Source of the DNA: Thunnus maccoyii
Taxonomy: Eukaryota; Chordata; Actinopteri; Scombriformes; Scombridae
Direction of reading: 5' to 3'
Assembly (NCBI RefSeq): GCF_910596095.1
Contig: NC_056536.1
Location: forward strand, 15,456,791 to 15,520,790
Length of the DNA stretch: 64,000 bases
The notes under the pieces were generated by a model. It searched no databases. It saw nothing but the letters and a program-made list of their open reading frames with translations, and was not told the DNA's origin. Position numbers and translations under genes: made by a program. This document shows, piece after piece, positions 15,601 to 27,428 of the stretch; the stretch's first letter is position 1, and every line of letters starts with the position of its first letter.

Positions 15601-18600
15601 CATTCTTTATGTGTTTGCTTAGAGAACATTTATTAACACAGGCTTGGTGTTTATTGGCAGCTCTAGTATATGGAGGCCTGTGTGACCCGTGTAAACAGTG
15701 GCACCATTGCAGTTGAACTGTGAGTTCATTTTTTAAGAAAACTTTTTTTTTCTGTCCTCAGAATGAACTGTGGGTGTCGGAAGATTTTGGCAGCAACTGG
15801 AAAAAGATCCACGACATGGTGTGTCTGGTGAAATGGTAAGAGGCGAGTCAAACTGAAAATGTTTGCACCTTTGTCAGGTGCTCAGTGAACAAGCATTAGT
15901 GTTATTCAATATCCCCTATTGTCTGTGTCTTAGGGAAATATTACTTTTCACTGGGATCATAGAGGAGTAGAAGAACTCCATTCTTATTGGTTTGGAATGT
16001 AGAAAAGATTTCATGAAGTGATATGTTATCTGTTAGTCACTTCTTTTAGTTTCAAAATATTTATTACAGGTGGAGCTCCACATTCCTTACTGTGAATGAT
16101 AAGTGATCAAAACCTAACTATGTTTAACCATGTTTTGGCCTGTTTAAAAGTTATGTTAATTTAATCTCTCTTGCTTATAGTTGTAAAAATATTATTTAGC
16201 TTAAGACAAATGTTCACAATTTTTCTTCCTGGACTTGAATAGTTGCTGCACCTTTGTAAAGAAGGCAGTAAAACTGCATTGCAGTCAGTGACTGCTTGAC
16301 TAGCTCTGTTGTGGCCAAACTCCGCAGTAGTCTTGTTGTTGTTTTGGAGGCACTTCCTTGTACGCATCCCCTAGTAACCTTGGCAGCTGTAAATGTTTTT
16401 TTTTTTGTTTGTTTCAGTTTGAAGGCTTTACTTTCAAGGTCACAGTGTCTGAGAGAGCTGCATGTACAAAACAGTCTTGCGACATAACCTTTTATTATTA
16501 TTCTGAGAGACACTGATGTGAACAGGATGCAGGGAAATGGGTCACGTTCAACTTTGGCAGGAGTCAAACACAATACTCAAAATAAAGTAAATATTTAGGA
16601 AGGGCATGGCTGCATGCTGGTTTCATTTGATAAGTCATGTCAAGTGATACTTATTTGAAAAATAAAGCCAAACCTATTATAGGGAAAAGAAAGAGAATGC
16701 ATAAAAAACCATGTATGAGACATAATTTCCTCCTTCATGCAGCCTGATTTTGTTATTTATTGAGATGTAAGCATACTGAGATCTGTAATATCCGTATTAA
16801 CAAAGCAGTCTACATCTATTTTGCTTAGATGTCCTTGACTCTGTTGACTCTCTTACATGAAATTCTTGGTATTTCCACTCTGATTCTAGGGGAAGGAAAA
16901 ATACCATCTTCTTCACAGCCAACCTCAATGGATCCTGCAGTAAGAGCTCTCCTCTTTAAGCAAAAAATAAAATGAAAAATGATCATGTACAACTTCAACC
17001 CAGATCTGCTTTGACCTCATCAGTTTTGTTTATGCACATATAGATTGTTGAGGAACAGAACATTGAAAATAATGTATTTTAATTTTTCTGAAGATAGAAA
17101 GATAAGTGACTGGGTTTGGGTTGGATTATGAATAAAAAGAATGAAATGACAAACGGTATCATGATGACAGATGAAGCAAAGTATTTATACCTATATCCTT
17201 ATTTTTATATTTAACCTTTTAATCCTTTAAACACTGCTTGTCGCTATTAGTTACACTTGTAAATTTGCATACAATCGTTGCACTTTCAGCATTTTCATTT
17301 CTAAGTTGTCTTCGTTGTTTCAGGTGACCGGGGAATACTGGACCTGAGGAGGACGACAGATTACGGAAAAACTGTCAAAACTGTCGCCAGTAAGATCTAC
17401 TCCTTCGGCCTGGGTGGACGCTTCCTCTTCGCCTCTGTAATGACAGGCAAGGTCAGTATGCTGAAACATGATCAGGCATCCACAGGCAAAATATTGTTTA
17501 TTTATACCTCTGTGTTTATAAGAAAAAGCTGCAGTGTCACTTATTGGTAAATATGGGGAAGTGTTGATGGTGTTTTCACAACTGATGGGGAAATGATCAT
17601 AGAAAACAGCATGATGATGCACATTCGTGTTTCTCCTTCTGTATCAACCAATTTATTGAAACTGTCAGAGTCTATATATAATAATAGTTTGTTAAATATA
17701 TGCTCCATGTAGATATTGCTGCACTTACTGAGCTCTCAGGACACATATTGTGTGCTTAGTCGTACACATGAATCTGATTCTGATTCATTTCTTTTGCCTG
17801 GTTTTATGAATTTAATAAGTACATTTTCATGAAGTAATCACACTTCCTTTCACTCAACACTCCTGTGTTCTACTCTCTCTGCAGGGCACTCTGAGGATGA
17901 TCCATGTGTCAGTGGACCAGGGTGACACCTGGAACATGGCTCAGTTGCCCCCTGTTGGTCACGAGCAGTTCTACTCCATTCTGGCAGCCAATGACGAAAT
18001 GGTCTTCATGCACGTCGATGAGCCAGGAGGTCAGTACAGCAACTTTACACATTTAGTCATCATCATCAGTCAAGTGGCAACGATATAGAAGAGTAGGAGA
18101 CAGACAGTGTGTTTGTCCATGTACAGAATATCATGCAAATGATGGTTACATGTTTTGTCAGATGTGAAAAAAGTTTCACCACAAGTTAAAACTTTTTTCA
18201 CATTTATTAATATTATAAAACACATTTTAGTAGTTTACTTACCCTTCACACCTGCCCACATACCTCTATGTACTTGGCTGCTTTTCATGGTTTGTGTTAG
18301 GCCTCTTATTTCCATTTAAAAGAAACCTTATTGTTATAGCATACAAGGATATTTCAGACAATGTGTCTCCAGCATTGTGTCAACAGTCTGGGGAAGGCCC
18401 GCTACTGTTTCAACATGACAGTGCCTCTTTGTACAAAGCCAGCTCCATATGAGAAATGGTTTCTCCGAGTTTGTAGTATGATAATTTGACTGGCCTGCAG
18501 AGATCTGTGACCTTAAGCCCTCCAACACCTTTAGGATGAGCTAGAACACCAGGTCTGGTAGCACAACATCAGTGAGCGACCTGACAAACGCTCTTTTTTT

Positions 18601-21196
18601 GGCTGAATGGGAGCAAATCCCTGCAGTCAGGCTACAAAGTCTTGTAGAAAGCGTTCTGAAACGGCTGAGGCTGTTATGGCAGCATATTAATGCCCATGGT
18701 TTTGGAATGAGATGTTCAACTATCACATATTGGTGTAATGTCTCCACATACTTCATTATCATCAATACATTATTTCCTGTCACCAGCTCTGAAACCTCGG
18801 ACCTGAATTTCATCCGGGGTGTGAACCTGTTTGTGTTTTTTCTCTACGTCCATAGATACAGGATTTGGTACCATTTATGCATCAGATGACCGCGGCACTG
18901 TTTACTCCAAGTCACTGGAGCGCCACCTTTACACCACCACGGGGGGCGATACAGACTTCACTAACGTCACCTCCCTGCGAGGAGTTTTCATCACCAGCGT
19001 CCTGGCTGAAGGTAGATCTATTCATGTGCCTGTGCTTAGATAAAGGAATAGCAACACACGCCTGTACTCAGATTCCCACAGAAACACAGACACATATGAC
19101 TTCTCTATTACATGCCAGAGGGAGGGCGTTAGGTAAATATTTAATTAGCTGTTCAGTGTTAGATGTGCTGTCTGTCTGAAGCGGCTGGCTGACACTTGGG
19201 CAGAAATACCTCACATAACCAGCTAAATCTTAACTCTATCATGTCTGCTGCTCACTGTATTTAGTTGAAAACCCCTTCTGTCTTTCTCCTTTAATTTAAT
19301 CTACTGTTTTTCCTACCGCCACTGTTCTACGTGACCATTCTGTGGTTACACGATTGTTGCCAGGGCAGTAACCATGTGACCCTTGCATTGCTCACTCTTA
19401 CTTGTAATTTTAGGATCATTGACTTTAAGCTTTATTTGCCCACATTGTTTCTGGATGGGACCATCAGCTGAACATCTAAGACTGCCTGTAAATGTCTTTG
19501 TCTTGTTGTTTCAGATAACTCCGTGCAGTCTGTGGTGTCCTTTGATCAGGGAGGGGAATGGGTTCCCCTGCGGAAACCTGCCAACAGCAAATGTGATGCT
19601 ACAGCTAAAGACCCAGACAAGGTAAAGAGAGGAAACTGGTGTCTCTGGAGGAAGTACAAGAATAGAAATTTGAGCAGTCTTGATGAAATCTGTGTATATT
19701 TAGAAGTTACAGTGTCTGATAGTACTCCACTGTATGATGAATTGATAAAAAATTACTTTTGGATTGCAGTGCAAACACAATACAGTATCGTTGCAGTGTT
19801 TGCACTTATAGTCAGTGACTTTCACAGTGTCGTTGCTATAAACAGCCAGATAGTAATTGCTGGTTGTGTTTGTGTCTACAGTGCAGTCTCCACATCCACG
19901 CAGCCTACAGTACTGCTATGAGGCTGAATGTCCCAATGCTGCCTCTGAGTGAACCAAACGCTGTGGGTCTCATCTTAGCTCATGGTAATTCTCAGTTCAG
20001 AGCTTTTTTCATATAATTTTTTAATCAATATCAATGTTTTGTGTGAGATAAGCTGGGAATGATTTAATTGGATAAGCTTGAGCTTTTGTCGTATCTGACT
20101 ATTTCTGTGTATCTCACATATTCCATCAGGGAGTGTTGGTGATGCCATCTCAGTGATGAGACCTGATGTGTATGTTTCTGATGATGGGGGGTACACATGG
20201 ATAAAGGCCCTCGATGGACCCCATCACTATGCTATTCTGGACTCTGGAGGACTGCTGGTGGCTGTGGAGCACAGTCCCACTCAACCTATCAACAAGATCA
20301 GGTGAGTCGGAGGGACTAGTATAAACTGATGGTTGGACAAGTCTGTTTTTATTTTTCTAATTAATTAAATAATTCAATTAAAACTCACTGTAATAGACAT
20401 TTTTCACAGCAGACATTTAGACTTGTCATAGTAGGAAAAGCACAGGTGTTACGTATAACATCAACGACGGCTCTGTTCCATTCAAGTGTCCAAATAAGTC
20501 AAGTCAGTGTGACAGTGAGCCAGTGCGCACAATACCAGGACCCTGAAACTGAAGCAGCTAAATGGAATTCAGCCATCCTTCATTTTATTATTTACACCTG
20601 TGCTTTTCCTACTGTCACATGTCTAAATGTCTCACCTGCCAACCTGTACGCATTTTGTGTAGCAGGTACATATTTAGACATCAAAGTACACTGATACGAT
20701 TTGTCAAACTACGCAAAAATCTGGGGACGCCTGTGAGTTCAATTCATACATCTATGGTTCAATTGTGCACGTGCAGTACTCAAATCTAACAGCAAGAGGC
20801 AGCAGCTTGTAGCCTGCCGAAAAGCAACAGAAGAAGAAGAGTTCGACCAATCATAGCACCGGATACATTCCTCCAGCCTTCACCCAAATATCAAGTGGGG
20901 ATGACAATGATTGACAAATGCGCAATGTCATTTCAAGAGACCGCAAATCGAAAGCATCATGTCACTGATTGTAACCCTCTCGTCCCCCCTTCTCACTCCA
21001 GCTGCCTATTTCCTCAAGTGAGGACGCTACTTTTAACTCCTTTGTAAACGTAAACGGACTGGGGTGGATGTGGAAAGTTGAAATTGTGAATTGAGTTAAG
21101 TTAACACAGACCTTCCAACTCTGGGAAAATATTTAACGTCAATAACGTTACCCTAACGTTACGTGTGGGTAAAAGGCAGAATGGGCCTGTGGTCTG

Positions 21197-21265
<69 letters not shown>

Positions 21266-24200
21266 GGCACTGTAGTCTGTAACTTTGCCTACTCCAGGAA
21301 AATTTTCAAGGAACCACCCCCTCACTGCAAATTAGTACAATATGTAAGGTGAGATGTGATGACTTCTACGGTTTCAACAGTCATGTTCATATTCATTAAG
21401 TAATAGCCTCCCTGTAATGAGAACTGTTGTATTAACCAGCTCTAAAATATTTATTTCATTGTAGCCACAAAATAGTCTGTTTAGGCTGGTTTGGGTTTTA
21501 CAACTACATTGTCAATCAAATTAGCTGAAAATCATATTTTCAAAATTCAAACTGGCTTGAAGTTTGATTATTGTGGAGGTTGTAAACAATAGAAACGATA
21601 TAAATGCTGCAGTAGTGGGAGGTTAGTGTGTAGCCTAAATTAAACTGTGTTCCTTGGTAAGCTGTGTTTAGGCGGGTGAAAGACAAATGGACAAACAGGC
21701 ATAAAGGATCAACTAACCGTAGTGACATCTGCACAAAATTTTCCCTCAAATGTTTGTCTGTTTGACTGCTGCATCTATGCAAATGATGTACGCATGTAAT
21801 GCTAATGTTTGCAAATTATGTACAGTAATTCATTGTGCGAACGAAAGTGATTTGCATCCGACATATCTAGGTTGCGGAAGTGGTACTCAAAAAATTCTTC
21901 CAGGGTTGGCAGGTCTGATGTCTCATGAAAAGAGCCTTTTGAGTTGTCAACTCACAGACCTCCACAATAACAACAACAAAACAGGAATATTAGGATGGGA
22001 ACACTGATAAGAGCTGTTTCCAAGGTTCCAGGTGAACCTGGTACAAGAGTCCACTACACAACAAACCTTTCTTGCATCTAATGTTCAGCACAGCACTCAA
22101 TGAATCACCTCATACATATAAACCAGAGGAATCTGTCAGACATAACAGGCTGTTAGCAACAGTGAAGAATTGTTTTTTCACAGAGGACCAAACTCAATTT
22201 ACAATTTACAATTTTATTTAGCAGACGCTTTTATCCAATGTGACGTACATCTGAGAGGGATCAGGGATCTAAACCTAGTGCCCCCTGACATTGTTCAGAT
22301 TAAAGCATGATGTTAAATTAAATGTTGTATAAGAGCAATAACATGCTTGAGGTTAGCCTTGTGCTAGTATTGTACGCTGTACCACTCCCTCTCATGTGTC
22401 CTTGCTTTACTTTAAAGTTTCTTTGGTTTATGCTGATGTTTGTTCTTTCTTTGATGTCCTGGCAGATTCTCTACTGATGAGGGACAGTGCTGGGGTACGT
22501 ACACCTTCACCAAAGAACCCATCTACTTTACTGGTCTGGCATCAGAGCCGGGCGCTCGCTCCATGAATGTCAGTATCTGGGGCTACAGAGACTCCTTCCT
22601 CAGCCAGTACTGGATCTCCATCACCATTGACTTCAGGGATCTCCTCACCAGAGACTGTAAGTGGAACGATAATATGTTTGGTACAACAAAATGATTTGAA
22701 CTTAGGTACATTTAAAAATATTTTGTCATTTGTGTGAGATTATAACAATGTTATGAAATCTGAATCCAAAATATTGATGTTTTTAGGTGATGACAAGGAC
22801 TATGTGCAGTGGTTGGCCCACTCTGATGACATCAGCGACCCCAATGATGGTTGCATGCTGGGCTACAAAGAGAGGTTCCTGCGTCTGAGGAAGGACTCTG
22901 TATGCTGGAACGGACGAGATTACCAGGTCAACACCCAGCCAACTGTGTGTCCATGCACCCTGGATGACTTCCTGTGGTAAGACTTTGAAATGCACACTCA
23001 AAATGTTAAATACAACACCTCAGCATCATTATTAAAGTAGATCTCGTTAGATAATAATAGATTTAAACTTACCTTTGTTGTTAATGTACCTGTCCTGGGT
23101 GGCTGCTACAGTAATACTGCTAATTGGCTGTCATTTGTTTTTATTGGAAGTAAAATTACTTGTGTAAACATCCACTTACACTAAGTGAAGGTTAAATGTT
23201 GCTCATTTAAATGTGATTAACTTCAAAATCTGTTATTGGAGCGCAAACAAATGTGTATCTGTATCTGGATGCAGTTTAAAGGAAGAGTTTGATATTTTGG
23301 GAATTATGCTTATTTGCTATCTTGCAAAGAATTGGATGAGAAGATGACGCCACTCTCATGTTGGTCCCTTAAATATGAAGCTGGAGCAAGCAGCTGGTTA
23401 GCTTAGCCGTCATTTGTTTCATCTGTACAAAAACCAGAATGTAAAAACAACACTGAGGTTTTCAGGGAGGTTATGTGATGGACTATTTAACTTCCTGGAC
23501 TCGCCTGGAAACCTCATGGAGAGGTTCCTGGTGCCAGCGTTGTATTTTAAGGATGGATCGTCTAACTCTCATCAAGAAAGTAAAAAAGCAGATTTCCCAA
23601 AATGTCAAATTATTCCTTTTAAACATAAAATACAGTAATATGTGGAGGAGTCCACATTTAATATCCCAAACTGGTACCGAACAGCAGAGTAAGAATATCC
23701 TGGAGTGGATTTTTCCTTTAAGTACAAATGAATTGTGAATTCAAATGAAGTATTTAGCCAAACAATCGGATAATTACAAAAGCAAGAGTTAATGAGGGTT
23801 ACGTCTTCTCTCATCCTCCCTTGCTTACTATCCGTGCATCTCCTGCCTCATTGCAGCGACTTTGGATATTACCGTAAAGAGAACAGCTCGGAGTGTGTTG
23901 AGCAGCCAGACCTGAAAGGCAAAGTGCTGGAGTTCTGTCTGCACGGAAAAGAGGAGCAACTGCAGACTAGTGGGTAAGACTTGAGCTTCACTCTCTGAAT
24001 ACAACAGATCTCTGCATGTCAATGATTTGGTTTAACATGTTTGTATCATTTAACTTTAGTTAATGAATGAAAAATAATATTATTCCATAAACAGGAAATG
24101 CCTCTTTGACAAGATGTATAAGATGAATGTGTTGACCAATTCCTTTAACTGTCAATTACATGACTTGCTTCAACTGATCTGTATTTCTACAGTCAGCCTG

Positions 24201-27200
24201 ATAATCATCTTCATTTATTTTTAAGTGTCTTACTGTAACAGGGATCGTAATAAAAGGTTCATTTTGCGGTAATGGCTCTGTATATTTTTGACTAGATAAT
24301 TTCTTAATTTACAACATCAACTATATATAGACAAGTGTAGAACATATTTTGTCCCGCTGCATCGCCATGACAGCATTTTATTTTAGAGAGAGTGACCAGA
24401 AGTGACCAGAATGAGGAAGTAGTTGTCATGCAGAGAGCAGAGAGGAAGCTGACGAGGGTGAGAGTGAGCAACGTATTTTCAATGAGGAAGAACCAAAAAT
24501 ACAAAGACAGTGCACACAAACTGCCTGAAGATCAACATCATTATACTAGAGGGAAATTAGTCAGCAGTGTGTGCACAAAATGTAACAAATGCAATAAAAA
24601 CATATGCACTAAGAAAGAAAGAGAAACAATCAGCAGCAGTCCAAGACGTAGTCCACACATGGCAAACATGCTGAGTTAAAGTACACAAAAACTACACAGC
24701 ACCATCTAACAGTGCTCATGATGCACAAATACTAATATACTTAATAGAAAGTGAATAATTATTCCACAGTAGATGAAAATCCATTTAAATAATTGTGTAG
24801 GAAAGCTGATGCAGAATAATCAGTGTGTTTGTACTTGTGATAATAACAACATACAGTTTAAAAAATCTTAAAATAAATTGTATTTGTTATTAAAAGCAAT
24901 AGAGCTAAAAATGCATCGCATATGTTTACTGTTTTGCCTCTTAAAGCAATGTGAATATGAATCTGCTTATCGGTCAAAGCCATGTGCGAACCTTCAACTA
25001 AATATCGTACACATTTGATCGACTGATCCTGAAATCGCTGATGTGCTCTCGGTCCACAGCTACAGGAGAATCCCTGGAGATAAATGTGAGGGAGGACAGA
25101 TGCCTGAGCGTAAAGAGATTGACCTCAGTAAGAGGTGTGTGAGCGACCTGCTGGGCCCACAACCCCTGGTTAGTACTTCTGCCTACTAATGATATATAGA
25201 AATAATATAAAATACAATATAGAATACAGTTTTACGTATGTTGTATGTTTACTTGCAGTATATCTGTTCATGTCCTATTTTTTTGTCTGCTGTTAATTTT
25301 ACAGGTAGATAGTAGCACATCCAAGTCTGTACCCATTGTGATAACAGTCATCATCATCATGCTGCTGAGCATTGCAGCAGGAGTCGTCTTCGTCAAGAAA
25401 TATGTCTGCGGTGGCAGGTTAGTGTATCTTTCCACACATAATTACACTCCAAACACAACCAAGACTTATAATATTTCCAGGATAACAAACTGTTTTTTGT
25501 CTGAGGTTGAGTTACCACTTTTCTTTTACTGTCCATCATTGTGTTTTATGTGTTTTATGTGTTTTTCTGTATTTTTCAGACGGTTTTGAGTGACCTAACA
25601 GCATTTGAATGTTCCCTGCAGGTTCTTGGTTCACAGGTACTCTGTTCTGCAGCAACATGTTGAGGACAATGCTGCTGAGGGGATGGACGACCCGCTGGAG
25701 ACCAACCACGCTCAAAACGGCAAGATAGAGTTTCATGACGACTCAGATGAGGTACAGTGGATATTCTTCCTCCCTCACACACAAACTAAGATAGAAACCA
25801 GGTTTTTCTGTAAACACTGGGCCATTATTTTGCCGGGGAACAAGTGGCATACGTGTGTATCCTTAAAGCTTGATGCCTGCTTGATGTCATGTAGAAATTC
25901 AAAGCAGTTAAACATAGAAAACAAAAACTAGAGGTTTATGTTTTGTCAGTCAGTAGCTACTTGGCCACATTATTGTCAAGAGTTTATGTAGGTTAAGTTA
26001 ACTTAAGGTTGAGTTTTCGCTCATGAGAAATAAATAATGGACCAAAAACAATCTACAATACATCTTGATGTAAAGACAAATAACTTACTGTAGCTTCATA
26101 GGCGATAATATTTTTTGCAATAATGAATCATTGTAAAGGATACCAGACAATATTTGCGTCTCTGAACCCAACCCTAGAGACTTTCACATGTTGCTAATTA
26201 TTGTTTCATATAAGTTCAGATAATATTATGTACTTATTTTGTACAGAAATGCAGCATGGGTTTATCAATGTACAGTAGAAAGAAAACCTTATTTGTCAAC
26301 CTATTAAACATTAAGGACCCCACCATGAGGACGCTGTGCTGTCACACTGTACAGACAGCAACAGGACAACATAATAACCCACTAATACTAATACTACTAA
26401 TAATACTAATAATACTAATAATGGATTCTGGAGGCTGATATTTATATTTGAGATTTTCAAACAATAATTATTTACTAGTTAATACTAATATTTTAACAAT
26501 TTTGATAAGGATTACTAATGTGTTGTTTGAAGAACATATGCACCAAGCGGGACATTTTACAGTTGAAAAAGAAACCTGTCACTTCTCTCTACTATGTAAT
26601 AGCAACACTGTTTTTAAATTACTACAAACATATCTTTGGTACTGTAATTTTTCTTGTTACTTTTTGGCCACTGATGCCAAAACACCTGCGATAAGCTAAT
26701 ATTTGCTGATACGGTGGCCTGAACAGGCAATGTGGAATCAGGACTGATGGGTGGAGACGGATAAACTTTGCAGCTCCTGTTGGCCACAAATAATTTTCCC
26801 AAAACTGAAACAATGTTTAGATACAACAATAACCTGCTCAAGTTATCAGAGAGTCTAGGGCAGAGCCATTTTGAAAAAATATCTGATTGCGATTATTTTG
26901 ACTGACATTACAATTGTGATATGATTTGCGATATTAGAGGGAATGATCATTTTTACATCATTATTCTCATTTTCATTGAAATACATATTAAAATGATAAC
27001 AGTGTGATTTTTGCAGGTATCTGTACCAAACAAAGATGTTTTCTTAAGTCTGTAGAATATGATGTGTAGGCCAGTACATCTCTGCAGCACAACAATATTT
27101 AATTTAAAATGGTATTTTTTCACACATTTAGCTTTTAACAAATATTTCGCTTCCTGCGATTTGAAAATTGAAGTCGGCCATATTGTGATTTTGAGAAAAT

Positions 27201-27428
27201 TTCAATTAATTTTTCAGTCCTGAGTAAGTCAGACATTCAAGCTGTTTTTCTTTAGAGCCTGATTGTACATTAGTTAAGGCATTAACATTAATTGACCTAC
27301 AACTAGGTCAGCTGAGTTAGGAGTGTGAGTAAACATAACCATAATGGCTTCTTGTTTGCTCACCTGTGTTGGTTCTGGCTTCACCGGTATGTTATGTTCT
27401 TCTCTTTCCACAGGACCTGCTTGAATAA
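12657..27428 (+). CDS. sort1: Sortilin (VPS10-domain sorting receptor)
   Basis: Twenty coding exons: 12657-12929, 14597-14656, 14848-14921, 15000-15102, 15181-15342, 15762-15835, 16890-16939, 17324-17451, 17885-18029, 18856-19011, 19515-19621, 19882-19984, 20130-20301, 22466-22656, 22787-22976, 23857-23973, 25060-25168, 25305-25417, 25622-25751, 27414-27428; 823 aa, close to human (831 from memory). Signal peptide 1-19; a basic KIKRR site ends at R67, a likely propeptide cut. The VPS10 beta-propeller follows, with Asp-box-like turns ([19 protein letters not shown]) and the Cys-rich 10CC region. TM about 747-768. The tail has a YSVL tyrosine signal and the DEDLL acidic dileucine, known to bind GGA adaptors. 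Role: carries cargo such as prosaposin, proneurotrophins and lipoproteins between Golgi, endosome and surface. All exon phases join without a break. The last coding exon holds only DLLE and the stop, so the GGA signal is split across an intron of about 1.7 kb. Confidence 0.98.
18338..18780 (+). mobile_element. Tc1/mariner transposase relic in sort1 intron 9
   Basis: Broken frames give peptides of a Tc1-like transposase C-terminus in order: [36 protein letters not shown], then LQSLVESV. The HDSA and (L/F)DWPAQSPDLNP-like region around the last catalytic acid is recognisable but frameshifted with internal stops. After the coding end, AATGCCCATGGTTTTGGAA and a partial CTCCACATACTT match the usual 3' side. 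The left half and both terminal repeats were not found, so it is a truncated, inactive copy on the same strand as sort1. Confidence 0.82.
20411..20632. mobile_element. Short TIR element (about 220 bp) in sort1 intron 13
   Basis: The ends are inverted copies of about 39 bases: AGACATTTAGAC at the outer edge, then AGTAGGAAAAGCACAGGTGT, which is a perfect 20-base match in inverse at the other end. There is no ORF. It is a MITE-like non-autonomous DNA transposon, class unassigned. Target duplications are unclear. Confidence 0.75.
21107..21917. mobile_element. hAT-like non-autonomous element carrying a GT microsatellite
   Basis: The left end CAGACCTTCCAACTCTGG and the right end, read in reverse complement, CAGACCTGCCAACCCTGG match over about 28 bases with roughly five differences. 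CAG...CTG ends are typical of hAT elements, but the flanking eight bases agree poorly (about four of eight), so a target duplication is not proven. The interior has no transposase and includes the long GT repeat. Lies in sort1 intron 13. Confidence 0.5.
21201..21264. repeat. GT microsatellite (about 32 units)
   Basis: An uninterrupted GT run on the plus strand, the longest simple repeat in the window. Lies inside sort1 intron 13 and inside the hAT-like element. Likely polymorphic. Confidence 0.97.
22211..22265 (+). repeat. SINE-type conserved motif
   Basis: The phrase TTTAGCAGACGCTTTTATCC occurs followed by a TGACGTACAT-like word. This is a conserved block I recall from fish interspersed repeats, often ascribed to SINE tails. 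Only this block is recognisable. No tRNA-like head with A and B boxes was found upstream. Confidence 0.55.
23276..23622. mobile_element. MITE with TTAA flanks in sort1 intron 15
   Basis: Ends AAAGGAAGAGTTTGATATTT and, in reverse complement, AAAGGAATAATTTGACATTT form terminal inverted repeats of about 26 bases with a few mismatches. Both ends abut TTAA (23276-23279 and 23619-23622), the target typical of piggyBac-type insertions. The interior has the GTTAGCTTAGC phrase, common in fish copies of this kind. No transposase. Confidence 0.72.
26382..26423. repeat. TAATAC / TAA simple repeat
   Basis: Imperfect run of ACTAATACTAATA units in sort1 intron 19. Confidence 0.8.
26865..27222 (+). repeat. 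Interspersed repeat in the last sort1 intron
   Basis: Begins near TCTGATTGCGATTATTTTGA and ends with CGATTTGAAAATTGAAGTCG, GCCATATTGTGATTTTGAG and CAATTAATTTTTCAG. The ends are of the TTGCGATT type, which I recall from short fish transposon derivatives. No coding content. Boundaries and class are uncertain. Confidence 0.45.

Noticed and set aside
17630-17790. Possible LINE tail with GAATCTGATTCTGATTC
   Set aside because: Too short and without coding or poly(A) support.
21201-21264. Regular repeat considered as CRISPR-like array
   Set aside because: A pure dinucleotide run with no spacers, in a vertebrate intron.
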